Below, piece by piece: positions 23,832 through 32,513 of a stretch of 64,000 bases of DNA (the first letter of the stretch is position 1; the number at the start of each line of letters is the position of its first letter). Under the pieces are notes generated by a model that did no database searches, was not told the DNA's origin, and saw nothing but the letters and a program-made list of their open reading frames with translations. Position numbers and translations under genes: made by a program. This DNA comes from Elusimicrobiota bacterium (GTDB lineage: Bacteria; Elusimicrobiota; Elusimicrobia; UBA1565; UBA9628). The stretch covers positions 124,001 through 188,000 of the forward strand of contig DMMY01000004.1 of NCBI GenBank assembly GCA_003452935.1, given 5' to 3'.

Positions 23832-26137
23832 GCTCCGCTCCGCTTGACCCGTTTTGCGCTTGGCGCCCGCTGAGCAGCCGCGTCCGATCCCACAACGGGA
23901 GCTGGTTCGGCCAGTTCCGCTTGGGAGGTCTTTTCTTCCTGTTCCTGGTAATATTTCTGGTATTCCTCGTCGGCCTCCTCGCGTTCGATGGCGCTGATGA
24001 TCTGCCGGACCACGGGACCGCTGACCTCGCCGCCGTCCTGGAGCTTGAGCAAGTCGTCCGTATTGAAGACCCAGGAACGGTGGCTGGACCGGTACTCGAG
24101 TTGGACCTTCAGTTTGGCGACGACCGGGCCGTCGGAAGAACCGTGGTGCCACTTGCCGTCCTCGCCCTGGCGGGCGTGCCCCTTGAGCAGGGCCATGGCC
24201 AATATGCGGGCCAGGAACTCCTCGCCATCATCCGGGGTCTCCTTGCCCGTGCGATACGAGTAGGCGATAAGCGTACGGCCCTCGGCCGTGTCAAGCTTCA
24301 TGACCCGCGGGATGCGCGTATGAACCTTGTAAACCCTCTTGGTCGAGGGCGCGACGAAATCCAAAGTGATCAGGCTCTTGCGGTCCGTGGCCAAGCTCAC
24401 CAGGTTCATCTGCACGTCGCGCGCCGCCGAGGTGTAGTCGCCGAACTCGCGCATATAAAAGTTGGTGAGGTAGCTATTGGCATACTCAAAATAGCCGTGC
24501 TGCATATCCTTCCATGCCTTGGATTTCATGCTTTGCGCCAGGGACTTGCCGATATGAACGCCGTACTTGAGCGGGTTATACCACATGGAACGCAGCCGCG
24601 CCTGAAGCGCGGTCAGGCCCGCGAACTTGTGCTGGCCGCGCCAGACCTGCTCGTATTGCCAGGCCATGAGCTGATAGAGGACGGTCCCGGCGTACATGGC
24701 GAATCCTTGATGAACGTGCCGATCGGAGGAAGCGCGCAGGGCGCCGCCGCCTCCCGAGGACTCCCCGTTTCGCGCGAAGCGGTGGGACGGCTCCCAATAC
24801 TCCACGTATTGCCTGAGCTTGCCCAACTTGAGCGAAACCGTAGGCAAGGTCCGCACGCCCAGAACGGCGTCCAAAGCGCCCTCGATATCATCAGCGGAGG
24901 CCATCGACTGAACATCGGCTTGCCTGGGAAATGATTCGGAAAGGCGGGAGTCGGCCAGAACCAGAAGCTTGTCGGCGGCCTGGGAGAGGTTCTCGCCGCG
25001 GAACTGGGCTTCCAAAGCCTCCATCACGCGGGGCACGGCGAAACGCAACGGCATGGAATAGGCGATAACGGCGCGCGGGTTGCCTGGCTGAGCCTGCATA
25101 AGGTACGGGACACCGGAGGCTTCCAGCCGCAGATTATACTCGTGCTCCAGCTTGGCGCGCATGGCCGCGACATCCTCGTCGGCCACGGCCGGCGGCAACT
25201 CGACCTCGAAAGCGTAGCTGCTCTTGCCCTCCGCCACGATCCTCTCGCCTAATGGCGTCCCTTCCGGCAGGCCCATGGAGCGGGCGACCTGGGCGTTGAA
25301 CCCATGCAGCAGCTCCAGCTCCTCCCTGCCGAAAGCGGCCACGTCCGCGATAGGCTTGGGCTTGGCGGCGCGGCCCTGCAGGGTGATGCGAGCGCCGTTG
25401 TAGGAAGCCACTATCACGGGATTGATGCGCCGCGCCTTAAGACGGTTGAGCAGTATTTCATCAGCGGAACCCGGCCCCTTGGGGGGACGCGGGGTCATGA
25501 ACACCACGTGGACGCCCCCGTCCAGGAGCTTTTCCAGATCGTCAACAATCTCATCCGAGGCCGGCTTCTGGAAAAGGTCTTGCAGAAAGACCACGCGAGG
25601 CTGGAAGCCGCGCAGAGAGGAATCCGCGGCGACCGCTGGACCGGCTTGAGCGATAACCGCGGATTCGTCCGTCGAGCGGACGGCTTGGTCGAAGCGGACA
25701 TCAAGTTGCCGCCGCACGGCCGCCGGGGAAACCGCCTTCGCGACGGAAACTTCCTCGGCCATTTTCCCGGCCGTCGCCAGGGCGGAGGCCTGCGTTTGTT
25801 CCTTAATAGCGGCAGGAGCTAGAAACGCCGGCATCACGGCGGCTTGAGGCAGCGCCATGAAGCGCGCCAGGCTGATCGGTTGGGAAAGGGCGAAAGCGGC
25901 GCCGGAAATGGAAGCCGGCGACTGCGCGCCAAGGCGCGACAACTCGGGCGCGGCCAGGCAACCGGACAGGCGCGGCACGGCGCCCGTTATCGCCGCGCTG
26001 ATAACTGCGGCAGGTCCCGCGTGACGCGCCGCAACGGCCGCCGGGCTCACGACGCGCCCCCTTGCCCAGGAAGGACCCGACAGGGCAAACGCCCAACCGA
26101 TTATCATCAGCCCTTGCCAGACCCTTGAAGTCTTCAT
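23828..26137 (-). CDS. Secreted HAD-like protein with degenerate nuclease-like tail (paralogue B)
   Basis: 769 residues with the same plan as paralogue A. A signal peptide (LMIIGWAFALSGPSWA) and Ala-rich leader precede a HAD Cof-like region from about residue 180 (VVFLQDLFQ, VHVVFMTPRP, NPVIVASYNGARI, DKLLVLADSRLSES). Then come the glycine run ESSGGGGALRASSDRHVHQG and, near residue 626, LIAYSYRTGKETPDD. There the D-x-K of the nuclease motif is replaced (AYSYRTG), so this copy looks catalytically dead at that site. The C-terminus is charged and probably disordered. ATG 26137 is chosen for its Shine-Dalgarno (GGGAG) and the signal peptide; it is translationally coupled to paralogue A. Confidence 0.6.
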   Translation of the reverse strand: MKTSRVWQGLMIIGWAFALSGPSWARGRVVSPAAVAARHAGPAAVISAAITGAVPRLSGCLAAPELSRLGAQSPASISGAAFALSQPISLARFMALPQAAVMPAFLAPAAIKEQTQASALATAGKMAEEVSVAKAVSPAAVRRQLDVRFDQAVRSTDESAVIAQAGPAVAADSSLRGFQPRVVFLQDLFQKPASDEIVDDLEKLLDGGVHVVFMTPRPPKGPGSADEILLNRLKARRINPVIVASYNGARITLQGRAAKPKPIADVAAFGREELELLHGFNAQVARSMGLPEGTPLGERIVAEGKSSYAFEVELPPAVADEDVAAMRAKLEHEYNLRLEASGVPYLMQAQPGNPRAVIAYSMPLRFAVPRVMEALEAQFRGENLSQAADKLLVLADSRLSESFPRQADVQSMASADDIEGALDAVLGVRTLPTVSLKLGKLRQYVEYWEPSHRFARNGESSGGGGALRASSDRHVHQGFAMYAGTVLYQLMAWQYEQVWRGQHKFAGLTALQARLRSMWYNPLKYGVHIGKSLAQSMKSKAWKDMQHGYFEYANSYLTNFYMREFGDYTSAARDVQMNLVSLATDRKSLITLDFVAPSTKRVYKVHTRIPRVMKLDTAEGRTLIAYSYRTGKETPDDGEEFLARILAMALLKGHARQGEDGKWHHGSSDGPVVAKLKVQLEYRSSHRSWVFNTDDLLKLQDGGEVSGPVVRQIISAIEREEADEEYQKYYQEQEEKTSQAELAEPAPVVGSDAAAQRAPSAKRVKRSGA

Positions 26138-26305
26138 CGCTTGCTCCCTGTTTTTATTATCTTGCCGTAAGTGATAAGGGATCATACGAACGTTCGGGAC
26201 ACGTCCGCTTAGGCCCTCGGGCCCAAAATGTCGCGGGAAATCGGCCCATATAAACCTAGGCCCTGAAAATTATCTGGTGTTATCTGTTGCCGTTGGTTGT
26301 TCTGC

Positions 26306-27754
26306 TTATACAACGGCTGCCATAGCATCCGGCGTCACGGGCAGCAGGTTCAAAGCCTTGAGCAAGGCCACGGTCAGAAGGAAGGCATTACGGTAGTGCG
26401 CCATGGAGAAGACCGCCATGGTGTCGTTTGGAGAATGGACGATATCGAACACCCTCTCGGGAGAGACGCCGAAAAGAGTCATGGCCGCGATGCCGTAGGC
26501 GCGAAAGGAACTGGAATCAGCGTCCCCGCCCCATAAGGTCTGTTCCTTAAGATCGAGCTTTTCTCCGGCCGCGACCTTCTTGACGAGATCGAGCAAGGAC
26601 CGGGTGGAATTATTCTTCCAGGAATAAGTTCCGTCGACCGCCAGGGTGTCCAAATTTATGTCGGCGACGATCTTCTTGCGCTGGGCCTCGGGGAGAGCCT
26701 TGAGATACCTGCTGGAGCCTATGAGACCGTCTTCCTCGCGGGCAAAGCTTATAAAGACGTAGGTGGCCTCGGTGTCCATGTCGCGCATGGCCTGGTAAAC
26801 ATTGGCGACCATGGTGGCGCCGCTCCAATTATCGATGGTGCCGTGCCCCACGTTGGCCTTGTCGTGATGCGCGCTGACCACGATAACGCGGTCCGTGCGG
26901 CCCTTCTTGACCACGTAGACGTTCTTCTGCCCCCGGCCTACGTCTTGCAGCAAGACCTCCTCGGGCTTGGCTCCGGCCTGCTTGAAGAGCTCCTGCACCG
27001 CGGCTTCGCGCTCCTGGTAGGTCAGAGGCGATAGTTCCATCTCTTGGTACATTTCATCGTCCGTCGGCATGGCCTCCGGCCGCAGGACGCGGCGGGAAAT
27101 GACCCCGGCCCCGCGGCCGTCAGGGAAAAAGAGTTTCTTGGCGAACTCGACGAAGTCTTGCAGCGCGGAAGAATCGGCCTCGGCCCGGGAAGGAACCGGA
27201 GGCGCGGCCCTCATCCCGGCGCCACGCGCGCCCGCGCTCTTCGGCTTCGACTTCGAAGGAACGGATCGACCCTCCTGACCCGCCACCGCACCCGCCGCCT
27301 CGAACCGCCGCGGACCTTGCTTCTCATAAAGTTGATCGAGCGCTTGACCCGTCCTTTCGCCGCCCTGGTCCTGCGCGGCCGATAAAGCCGCCCGGGTCTC
27401 CATGAGCTCCGAGACGACGCTCTCCGGCGACTTTTGCGCGACGGCGGCCGGCGCATACGCCGACTCCGGAGCGGGAGCCGCCAGGATGGCGCGGCTGGAC
27501 CGGATTTCCGGGCTCGGCAGGAGCGGGACGGATGAGCGCAGGCTTGGCGACGGCAAGTTCCGGGGACGCGACATCCCATGGCGCAAAACCGGATTAGCCA
27601 AAATCGAGGCAAGGCCTGCGCCGGAAATCACGGTCGCGGTCCGCCGTTGCAAACGAAGAGTGGAGGCGAACGCCGGGCAAGCGGGCCAGAGCCCGGAAGC
27701 GGCGACCAATAAGGACAGCGAGGTCCGCAAAACAAACTGGCGTTTATGGTTCAT
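26306..27754 (-). CDS. Secreted M28 family metallo-aminopeptidase
   Basis: 482-residue exported peptidase with a signal peptide (LRTSLSLLVAASGLWPACPA), a long Arg/Ser/Pro/Ala-rich leader of about 190 residues, and a C-terminal M28 domain. All metal and catalytic positions are seen: H-x-D in SAHHDKANVG (about residue 294), Asp in TIDNWSGA, the Glu pair in AREEDGLIGSS, Asp in INLDTLAVDG and the final His in IVHSPNDT. It should remove N-terminal amino acids from peptides outside the cytoplasm. The ATG at 27754 is used (a GTG two codons upstream also fits); TAGACT lies 6 bases before it. Confidence 0.88.
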   Translation of the reverse strand: MNHKRQFVLRTSLSLLVAASGLWPACPAFASTLRLQRRTATVISGAGLASILANPVLRHGMSRPRNLPSPSLRSSVPLLPSPEIRSSRAILAAPAPESAYAPAAVAQKSPESVVSELMETRAALSAAQDQGGERTGQALDQLYEKQGPRRFEAAGAVAGQEGRSVPSKSKPKSAGARGAGMRAAPPVPSRAEADSSALQDFVEFAKKLFFPDGRGAGVISRRVLRPEAMPTDDEMYQEMELSPLTYQEREAAVQELFKQAGAKPEEVLLQDVGRGQKNVYVVKKGRTDRVIVVSAHHDKANVGHGTIDNWSGATMVANVYQAMRDMDTEATYVFISFAREEDGLIGSSRYLKALPEAQRKKIVADINLDTLAVDGTYSWKNNSTRSLLDLVKKVAAGEKLDLKEQTLWGGDADSSSFRAYGIAAMTLFGVSPERVFDIVHSPNDTMAVFSMAHYRNAFLLTVALLKALNLLPVTPDAMAAVV

Positions 27755-27760
27755 GCGCAC

Positions 27761-27995
27761 AGTCTACAAATCCGCGCGTCTGGGCCCCCAGAATCAAAAG
27801 GCCCACCCGCCAATGGCCAGAAGACCTACGAAATTTATAGGCATTCCGGCGCCGGAGATCACCTTATTGGCGGTATTGGCATTATTGAAAAAAGACGAGG
27901 CCCGCCAATAAAATAAAGGGGGTTGCTTAGAATACGCGCAGGACGGGATCTCATCGATTTTCTCCCGAACCCGTGCCCGGCCCAAATGATAAAAT
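27761..27995. promoter_or_regulatory. Divergent intergenic region with two start-proximal -10 boxes
   Basis: Minus strand: TAGACT (27761-27766), 6 bases before the M28 start. Plus strand: extended -10 TGATAAAAT (27987-27995), 6 bases before the Memo/AMMECR1 start at 28002. Between them lie a 12-base perfect palindrome TCCGGCGCCGGA (27845-27856) and a 10-bp inverted repeat TTATTGGCGG (27864-27873) / CCGCCAATAA (27902-27911) with a 28-base loop. I see no convincing gene in this gap. Confidence 0.45.
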
Positions 27996-28001
27996 CGAGC
28001 C

Positions 28002-29417
28002 ATGAGCTCAAGGGTCCGTCCCGCGGCGGCCGCGGGCCGCTTCTATCCGGCCGATCCCGTTGAACTGCGCGCGGCCGTCGACCGCATGCTGGCGCAGGCG
28101 CCGCAGCCCCAAGTCGAGGGCCGCGTCGTCGCCGCGCTATGCCCTCATGCCGGCTACGAATACTCCGGGCCGCCCACGGCCCGACTCTGCCGCGCCCTAG
28201 CGTCTCTTGATCCCGAAATCGTGGCCGTGTTAGGCACCGCCCATTTCGCGCCGCGCCCGGGGTTCTTCTTGGACAACCACGCCGCCTTCCAGACTCCCTT
28301 GGGCGAAGTCCCCTTGGCCGCCAAGCAGGCCCAGCAGCTCCTCCAAGCCGGAGCCAACATCGCCGTCTGCGCCGAGGCCCATGCCGAGGAACATTCCGTC
28401 GAGGTCGTCCTTCCCTTCCTGCAGAGGACTTGGAAAAAGTTCCAGCTGCTGCCGCTCGTGGCCAATACCCAGGACCTGGCGGACGCGCAAAAGGCCGGCC
28501 GCGCCCTGGCCGGAGTGCTCAAGGGCGCCAAGGCTCTGGTCATCGCGGCGACCGACCTGTCGCATTACCCGCCTCTTGACGTCGCGCGGCAGGTCGACCC
28601 CGCCTCCCTGGAAAGCTTCATCGTCCTCGACCCGGACTTCCTCTGGCGCACGGAGCAAGCCCTCATGGCGCTGGGCGCGCCGAATCTGCACTGCACCTGG
28701 TGCGGCAAAGCCGCGGCCGCGGCGGTCCAGACCGCGGCGTCCTGCCTCGGCGCGGACTGGGGAGAGGCGCTGGCCTGCGTCAATTCCGCCGACCGCGGCG
28801 GCGACCATGACCGCACCGTGGGCTATGGCGCGGCGCTGCTCCTAGAGCGCGGTCAAAAACGCCAATGGCCGACTGAAAGGCTCACTCAGGAGCAAAAATC
28901 AGAACTCCTGGCCCTCGCCCGCGCCAGCGTCATCGCCAGCCTGCGAGGGAAAAAGCCCTCTCCCCGGCTCTTCTCCCATCCGCTCCTTAACCTCCCGGCG
29001 GCGGTCTTCGTGACCTGGACCAAAGAAGACGGAGATTTGCGCGGCTGCATCGGAACCACAAAAGCCCAAGATACGCTGGGCAACGCCGTGGCCCATTACG
29101 CGGTGTCCAGCGCCTGCGATGACCCCCGCTTTCCAGCCGTAACCGAAGCGGAACTAGCGGATTTGCGCGCCGAGATCTCCATACTTTCCTCTCCCCAGCC
29201 GGCGCGGCCCGGCGATATCCGCCCGGGCCTCGGCGTCATCGTGCGCCGCGGCCGCAGGCAAGGACTTTTCCTGCCCCAGGTCTGGGAACAACTGCCGGAC
29301 CGCGAGGAGTTCATGTCGCATCTCTGCCGGCACAAAGCCGGACTTGACGCCGACGCATGGAAGACTTCCGGAGCCGAGCTGCTCACCTTCACGGTCACGG
29401 CCTTCAAAGAGGGTTGA
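28002..29417 (+). CDS. AmmeMemoRadiSam proteins B and A fused (Memo-AMMECR1)
   Basis: 471 residues with two domains. Residues 5-285 are a Memo-family domain (AAAGRFYPADPVELRAAV, LCPHAGYEYSGP, AHAEEHSVEVVLPFLQ, ATDLSHYPP), related to extradiol dioxygenases, with conserved His residues in HAGYEYS and EEHSVEV. Residues 290-471 are an AMMECR1 domain (VFVTWTKEDGDLRGCIGT, with its LRGCIGT hexapeptide). NCBI defines an AmmeMemoRadiSam system of these two plus a radical SAM enzyme, and the latter follows here with a TGATG overlap. The chemistry is unknown. An extended -10 box ends 6 bases before the ATG, with no Shine-Dalgarno. Confidence 0.93.
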   Translation: MSSRVRPAAAAGRFYPADPVELRAAVDRMLAQAPQPQVEGRVVAALCPHAGYEYSGPPTARLCRALASLDPEIVAVLGTAHFAPRPGFFLDNHAAFQTPLGEVPLAAKQAQQLLQAGANIAVCAEAHAEEHSVEVVLPFLQRTWKKFQLLPLVANTQDLADAQKAGRALAGVLKGAKALVIAATDLSHYPPLDVARQVDPASLESFIVLDPDFLWRTEQALMALGAPNLHCTWCGKAAAAAVQTAASCLGADWGEALACVNSADRGGDHDRTVGYGAALLLERGQKRQWPTERLTQEQKSELLALARASVIASLRGKKPSPRLFSHPLLNLPAAVFVTWTKEDGDLRGCIGTTKAQDTLGNAVAHYAVSSACDDPRFPAVTEAELADLRAEISILSSPQPARPGDIRPGLGVIVRRGRRQGLFLPQVWEQLPDREEFMSHLCRHKAGLDADAWKTSGAELLTFTVTAFKEG

Positions 29418-30472
29418 TGGCCGCCGAGACCTTGGCGACGGCGCTGCGCAGGCTGTCCCGCGAAAGCGAGCTCTACGACAAGCAAGGCGACGGCCTCGTC
29501 CGTTGCCACGCCTGCGGCCACGAATGCCTTATCGCCGAGGGCAAGACCGGGATATGCCGGGTGCGCTTCAACCGGGGCGGCCGGCTCATGGTCCCATTCG
29601 GATATGTCTCCGGCCTGCGCGTGGACCCCATAGAGAAAAAACCATTTTTCCACGTCCTGCCCGGCGAGCCCACCCTCTCTTTCGGGATGCTGGGCTGCAA
29701 CTTCTCATGCAAATTCTGCCAGAACTGGCTGTCGAGCCAGGCCTTGCGCGATCCCCAAGCCGGCTCTGACATCTGGGAATGCACGCCGCAGTCCATCGTC
29801 GACCGGGCCCGGGAAGGCCGCTGCCGCGTCATCGTGTCCACCTATAACGAACCCCTTATCACCTCGGAATGGGCCGCGGCCATATTCAGGATCGGCCGCG
29901 AGGCCGGACTGCGCGGAGCCTATGTCTCCAACGGCCACGCCACGCGCCAAGTCCTGGAATATCTCAGGCCGGTGACGGATTTTTACAAAGTGGACCTCAA
30001 GTGCTTCGACCACTCCAAGTACCGGGAAATCACCGGCGGCGCGATGCGCCACGTCCTGCGCTCGATCGAGGACATAAAGTCCCTGGGCTTCTGGCTGGAG
30101 GTGGTCACCCTCGTCATTCCGGGCTGGAACGACTCGGATTGGGAATTGCGCTCCATCGCCCGTTTCCTGGCCGGGATTTCCCCGGACATTCCCTGGCACG
30201 CGACCGCCTATCATCAAGACTACCGGATGCCCGAGTCCCGGGATACGCCGGCCGAGACGCTCCTGCGCGCCGTGGAGATAGGACGCGCCGAGGGCCTGCG
30301 CTTCGTCTATGCGGGCAATCTGCCAGGCCGGCTGCCAGGCGGCGAGGATACGCTCTGCCCGTCATGCGCCAAACGGCTCATCGAGCGGCGCGGGTTCACG
30401 GTCCAGGCCAACCGCCTGCGCGACGGCAAGTGCCCGGATTGCTCGACCGAGATCCCGGGAATTTGGAAGTAA
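29417..30472 (+). CDS. AmmeMemoRadiSam system radical SAM enzyme
   Basis: 351 residues. The radical SAM cluster motif CNFSCKFC binds a 4Fe-4S cluster used to split S-adenosylmethionine. An N-terminal CHACGHEC...CRV cysteine set and a C-terminal CPSCAKR...CPDCST pair look like zinc or extra cluster sites. TYNEPL and VDLKCF match the pyruvate formate-lyase activase-like branch, as usual for this system. The ATG at 29417 overlaps the upstream stop (TGATG). Its stop directly abuts the stop of the convergent ankyrin gene, with no base between. It probably modifies a protein or small molecule together with the Memo/AMMECR1 partner (inference). Confidence 0.93.
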   Translation: MAAETLATALRRLSRESELYDKQGDGLVRCHACGHECLIAEGKTGICRVRFNRGGRLMVPFGYVSGLRVDPIEKKPFFHVLPGEPTLSFGMLGCNFSCKFCQNWLSSQALRDPQAGSDIWECTPQSIVDRAREGRCRVIVSTYNEPLITSEWAAAIFRIGREAGLRGAYVSNGHATRQVLEYLRPVTDFYKVDLKCFDHSKYREITGGAMRHVLRSIEDIKSLGFWLEVVTLVIPGWNDSDWELRSIARFLAGISPDIPWHATAYHQDYRMPESRDTPAETLLRAVEIGRAEGLRFVYAGNLPGRLPGGEDTLCPSCAKRLIERRGFTVQANRLRDGKCPDCSTEIPGIWK

Positions 30473-31138
30473 TCAGCGCCGACGGCTCGCGCGCAGTCGC
30501 CGCGCGAGCTCATCATGCCCCGCTTCCCCGGCCATGTCCGCCGCGGTCCTGCCCCGGGGCCCCCGCCGCAAGGGATCGGCGCCGCGCTCCAAAAGCAGCT
30601 CCGCGATCCCGTCCCGGCCTCGACGCGCCGCGGCCATGAGCGGCGTGAAGCCGTCCTGGGCGGCCAGGTCCGGCGGAGTTCCGCGGTCGAGCAGGGCGCG
30701 CGCGATCTGCTCGCGGCCCAGGAAGGACGCCCAGAGCAGGGCGCTCCAGCCGTCGTTGTCCTTGCCCGACGCATTGGCGCCGTTGGCCAACAAGGAATGC
30801 GCCGCGTCCGTCTGCCCCCAGCGCGTGGCCAGGATCAAGGCGGTCTGCCCCCGGCGGCCGCGAGCCTCCAGATCCGCGCCGCGATCCACCAGGATGACGA
30901 CGCAATCCTCGAAACCCCGGACCGATGCCCAGATCAGAGGCGTCCAGCCGTTTCCCGGGTCGCGCGTCTCGGTGTCCGCGCCGGCGATAAGAACCGTCCT
31001 CAGGGCCGAAGCGTCGCCGTACTTGGCCGCCCAGAGGACCTGCTCCTGGGGAGTCTTTCCGGGCAGCCTGGGCACGGGGTCGCCGCAAGCGCAAAGCCCC
31101 AGAGCCAAGACGCCGAGCCAAAAAAAACGCCGAGTCAT
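30473..31138 (-). CDS. Ankyrin-repeat lipoprotein
   Basis: 221 residues. A short signal with a lipobox-like end (LALGLCAC) suggests lipid attachment at Cys18. It is followed by five to six ankyrin repeats of 33 residues, recognisable by WTPLIWASVRGFEDCVVIL, QTALILATRWGQTDAAHSLL, WSALLWASFLGREQIARALL and FTPLMAAARRGRDGIAELLL. It probably binds another protein at the membrane surface. The Met at 31138 is taken because it begins the signal; the frame is open upstream across a neighbouring gene without such features. Confidence 0.85.
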   Translation of the reverse strand: MTRRFFWLGVLALGLCACGDPVPRLPGKTPQEQVLWAAKYGDASALRTVLIAGADTETRDPGNGWTPLIWASVRGFEDCVVILVDRGADLEARGRRGQTALILATRWGQTDAAHSLLANGANASGKDNDGWSALLWASFLGREQIARALLDRGTPPDLAAQDGFTPLMAAARRGRDGIAELLLERGADPLRRGPRGRTAADMAGEAGHDELARRLRASRRR

Positions 31139-31244
31139 GCAATCATTAGGGTAGCGCGGCGGCGGCGTTTCGGCAAGTACCGGAATGTTTCGGGACATCG
31201 TCCGGGCGCGGTGAATTTTGTATAGTCCAGTCAGACCTCGGACC

Positions 31245-32477
31245 ATGAACCGCTCCTCCCAATCCCCTTTATGGCTCGAACCGCGCTTGGCGCCCAAGGC
31301 CTGGGGCGAGGAGATCTGGATCAACTCGGCCCGACCCGAATTCCCCGCGAGGATTGCCGGTTCCCGGCTCTCGTTGGAGCAAATCTTGCGCCGCCAGCCC
31401 CAGCTCTTGGGGGATCGGCCGCGGACCCTCTTCGGCGACGGGCTTCCGGTTTTCGCCAAGTTCATCCGCACGGACTTTCCGCCCTTGGCGCATATCGGCT
31501 TTAGGGTCCGCGTCCGGCCTGAAGACTTCGTTTCCTGGACTTGCCTCGATATCGAGCTTTTAGGCCGCCTAAGACAACGGCTGCGCGTGCCGGACCAGCG
31601 CTCCTTCCGCGCCTTCGCCAGGGCCTATGAGTCCTGGGCCGAGGACCGCGCCCTGCGGCGCTGGCGCGCGGATCCGGATCGCGACGGAAAATTAGCGGCG
31701 AGCCTGCGGAGGCTCCGCACGGGCTCGGCGGCGGACCTATCGTCCCTTTTAGCGCGGCTCGGCGACAACCGGGCGCGCATAGCCGACGTCCTTAACGAAG
31801 TCGACCTGCGCCGGCAAGCCGGCAACCTTCTCCTCATCAAGGCCGGACTTTTGCACGCTCTTTTCGGCCTCTCTCATCAATTCCATCCGAGTGATCCGGC
31901 ACAGAACCTGGGCGCTCCCAAAAGCGAGGCCTGGCTGCCGTTTCTGCAAGGACGCGACTTCCGCCTGGCGGAAGTCCAGCAAAGCTCGGACTCGACCTGC
32001 AGTTTGGCCGATTTCTTCACCCCCTTCCTTTGGGACAAGGGCCTTCGCTTCCGCAAAGGCTCGGCCTGTCGCGGTCTTTGCGAAAGCGCCGTGCGCCGCA
32101 TGATCCGGTCCATGGATTTCCGGATCACCAAGATCCCGGATATCCTCTGCAAGCCCCAATCCATGGAGCCTGGTCCCGGATCCCGCGGCTGTCGTCTTTA
32201 CCAGATCTTAGATAGGCCCGAGTCCTGGCCATTCTTTACCATTTACAGGCTGGACCTGCTCGGGACGAGGAGCAGGGCTGTATCCTGGGCGGCCCCTGCA
32301 AGAAGAACTTTCCAACATATCGTCGTGCTCAAAGGCAGCGCGAGACTCGCGGCTGGCGCCCGGATGCGGCTGATAAACGCTCGCAGGCCGGCCTTTGTCC
32401 CGGCCGAACTTCCGGGCGGCTTCGGCATCGCCGCCAAAGAACCGGCCTCCTTGCTCCTGATCAGCGTCCCGAATTGA
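31245..32477 (+). CDS. Divergent mannose-6-phosphate isomerase-like (cupin) protein
   Basis: 410 residues laid out like class I mannose-6-phosphate isomerase. The start LEPRLAPKAWGEEIW, FAKFIRTDFPPLAH where the family has its metal-binding Q-x-H loop, LLLIKAGLLHAL for the helix-cap loop with a His, EVQQSSDSTCSLADF (family: EIQQNSDTTYRLYDW), and a C-terminal cupin (RTFQHIVVLKGSARL) all align. The Gln and one His of the canonical metal site are not evident, so activity is uncertain. Phosphoglucomutase at 61305 is the only other sugar-phosphate enzyme in view. There is no Shine-Dalgarno; a TATAGT box lies 18 bases before the ATG. Confidence 0.65.
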   Translation: MNRSSQSPLWLEPRLAPKAWGEEIWINSARPEFPARIAGSRLSLEQILRRQPQLLGDRPRTLFGDGLPVFAKFIRTDFPPLAHIGFRVRVRPEDFVSWTCLDIELLGRLRQRLRVPDQRSFRAFARAYESWAEDRALRRWRADPDRDGKLAASLRRLRTGSAADLSSLLARLGDNRARIADVLNEVDLRRQAGNLLLIKAGLLHALFGLSHQFHPSDPAQNLGAPKSEAWLPFLQGRDFRLAEVQQSSDSTCSLADFFTPFLWDKGLRFRKGSACRGLCESAVRRMIRSMDFRITKIPDILCKPQSMEPGPGSRGCRLYQILDRPESWPFFTIYRLDLLGTRSRAVSWAAPARRTFQHIVVLKGSARLAAGARMRLINARRPAFVPAELPGGFGIAAKEPASLLLISVPN

Positions 32478-32513
32478 CGCGGTTCCGGCGCGACAATCGT
32501 CCCTCGGTGTCCG

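Noticed and set aside
24153..26137. N-terminal extension of paralogue A reaching back to 24152
   Set aside because: It would overlap paralogue B by over 300 bases and gives Arg/Gly-rich nonsense; the Met at 23831 has a Shine-Dalgarno and a signal peptide.
27794..28003. Short minus-strand frame between M28 and Memo genes
   Set aside because: No ribosome binding site and it overlaps the promoter-like region; a 32-codon plus-strand frame at 27813-27911 was rejected for the same reason.
28681..28760. tRNA-like GC-rich stretches
   Set aside because: No cloverleaf with a T-loop GTTCRANNC could be assembled here or in any intergenic gap.
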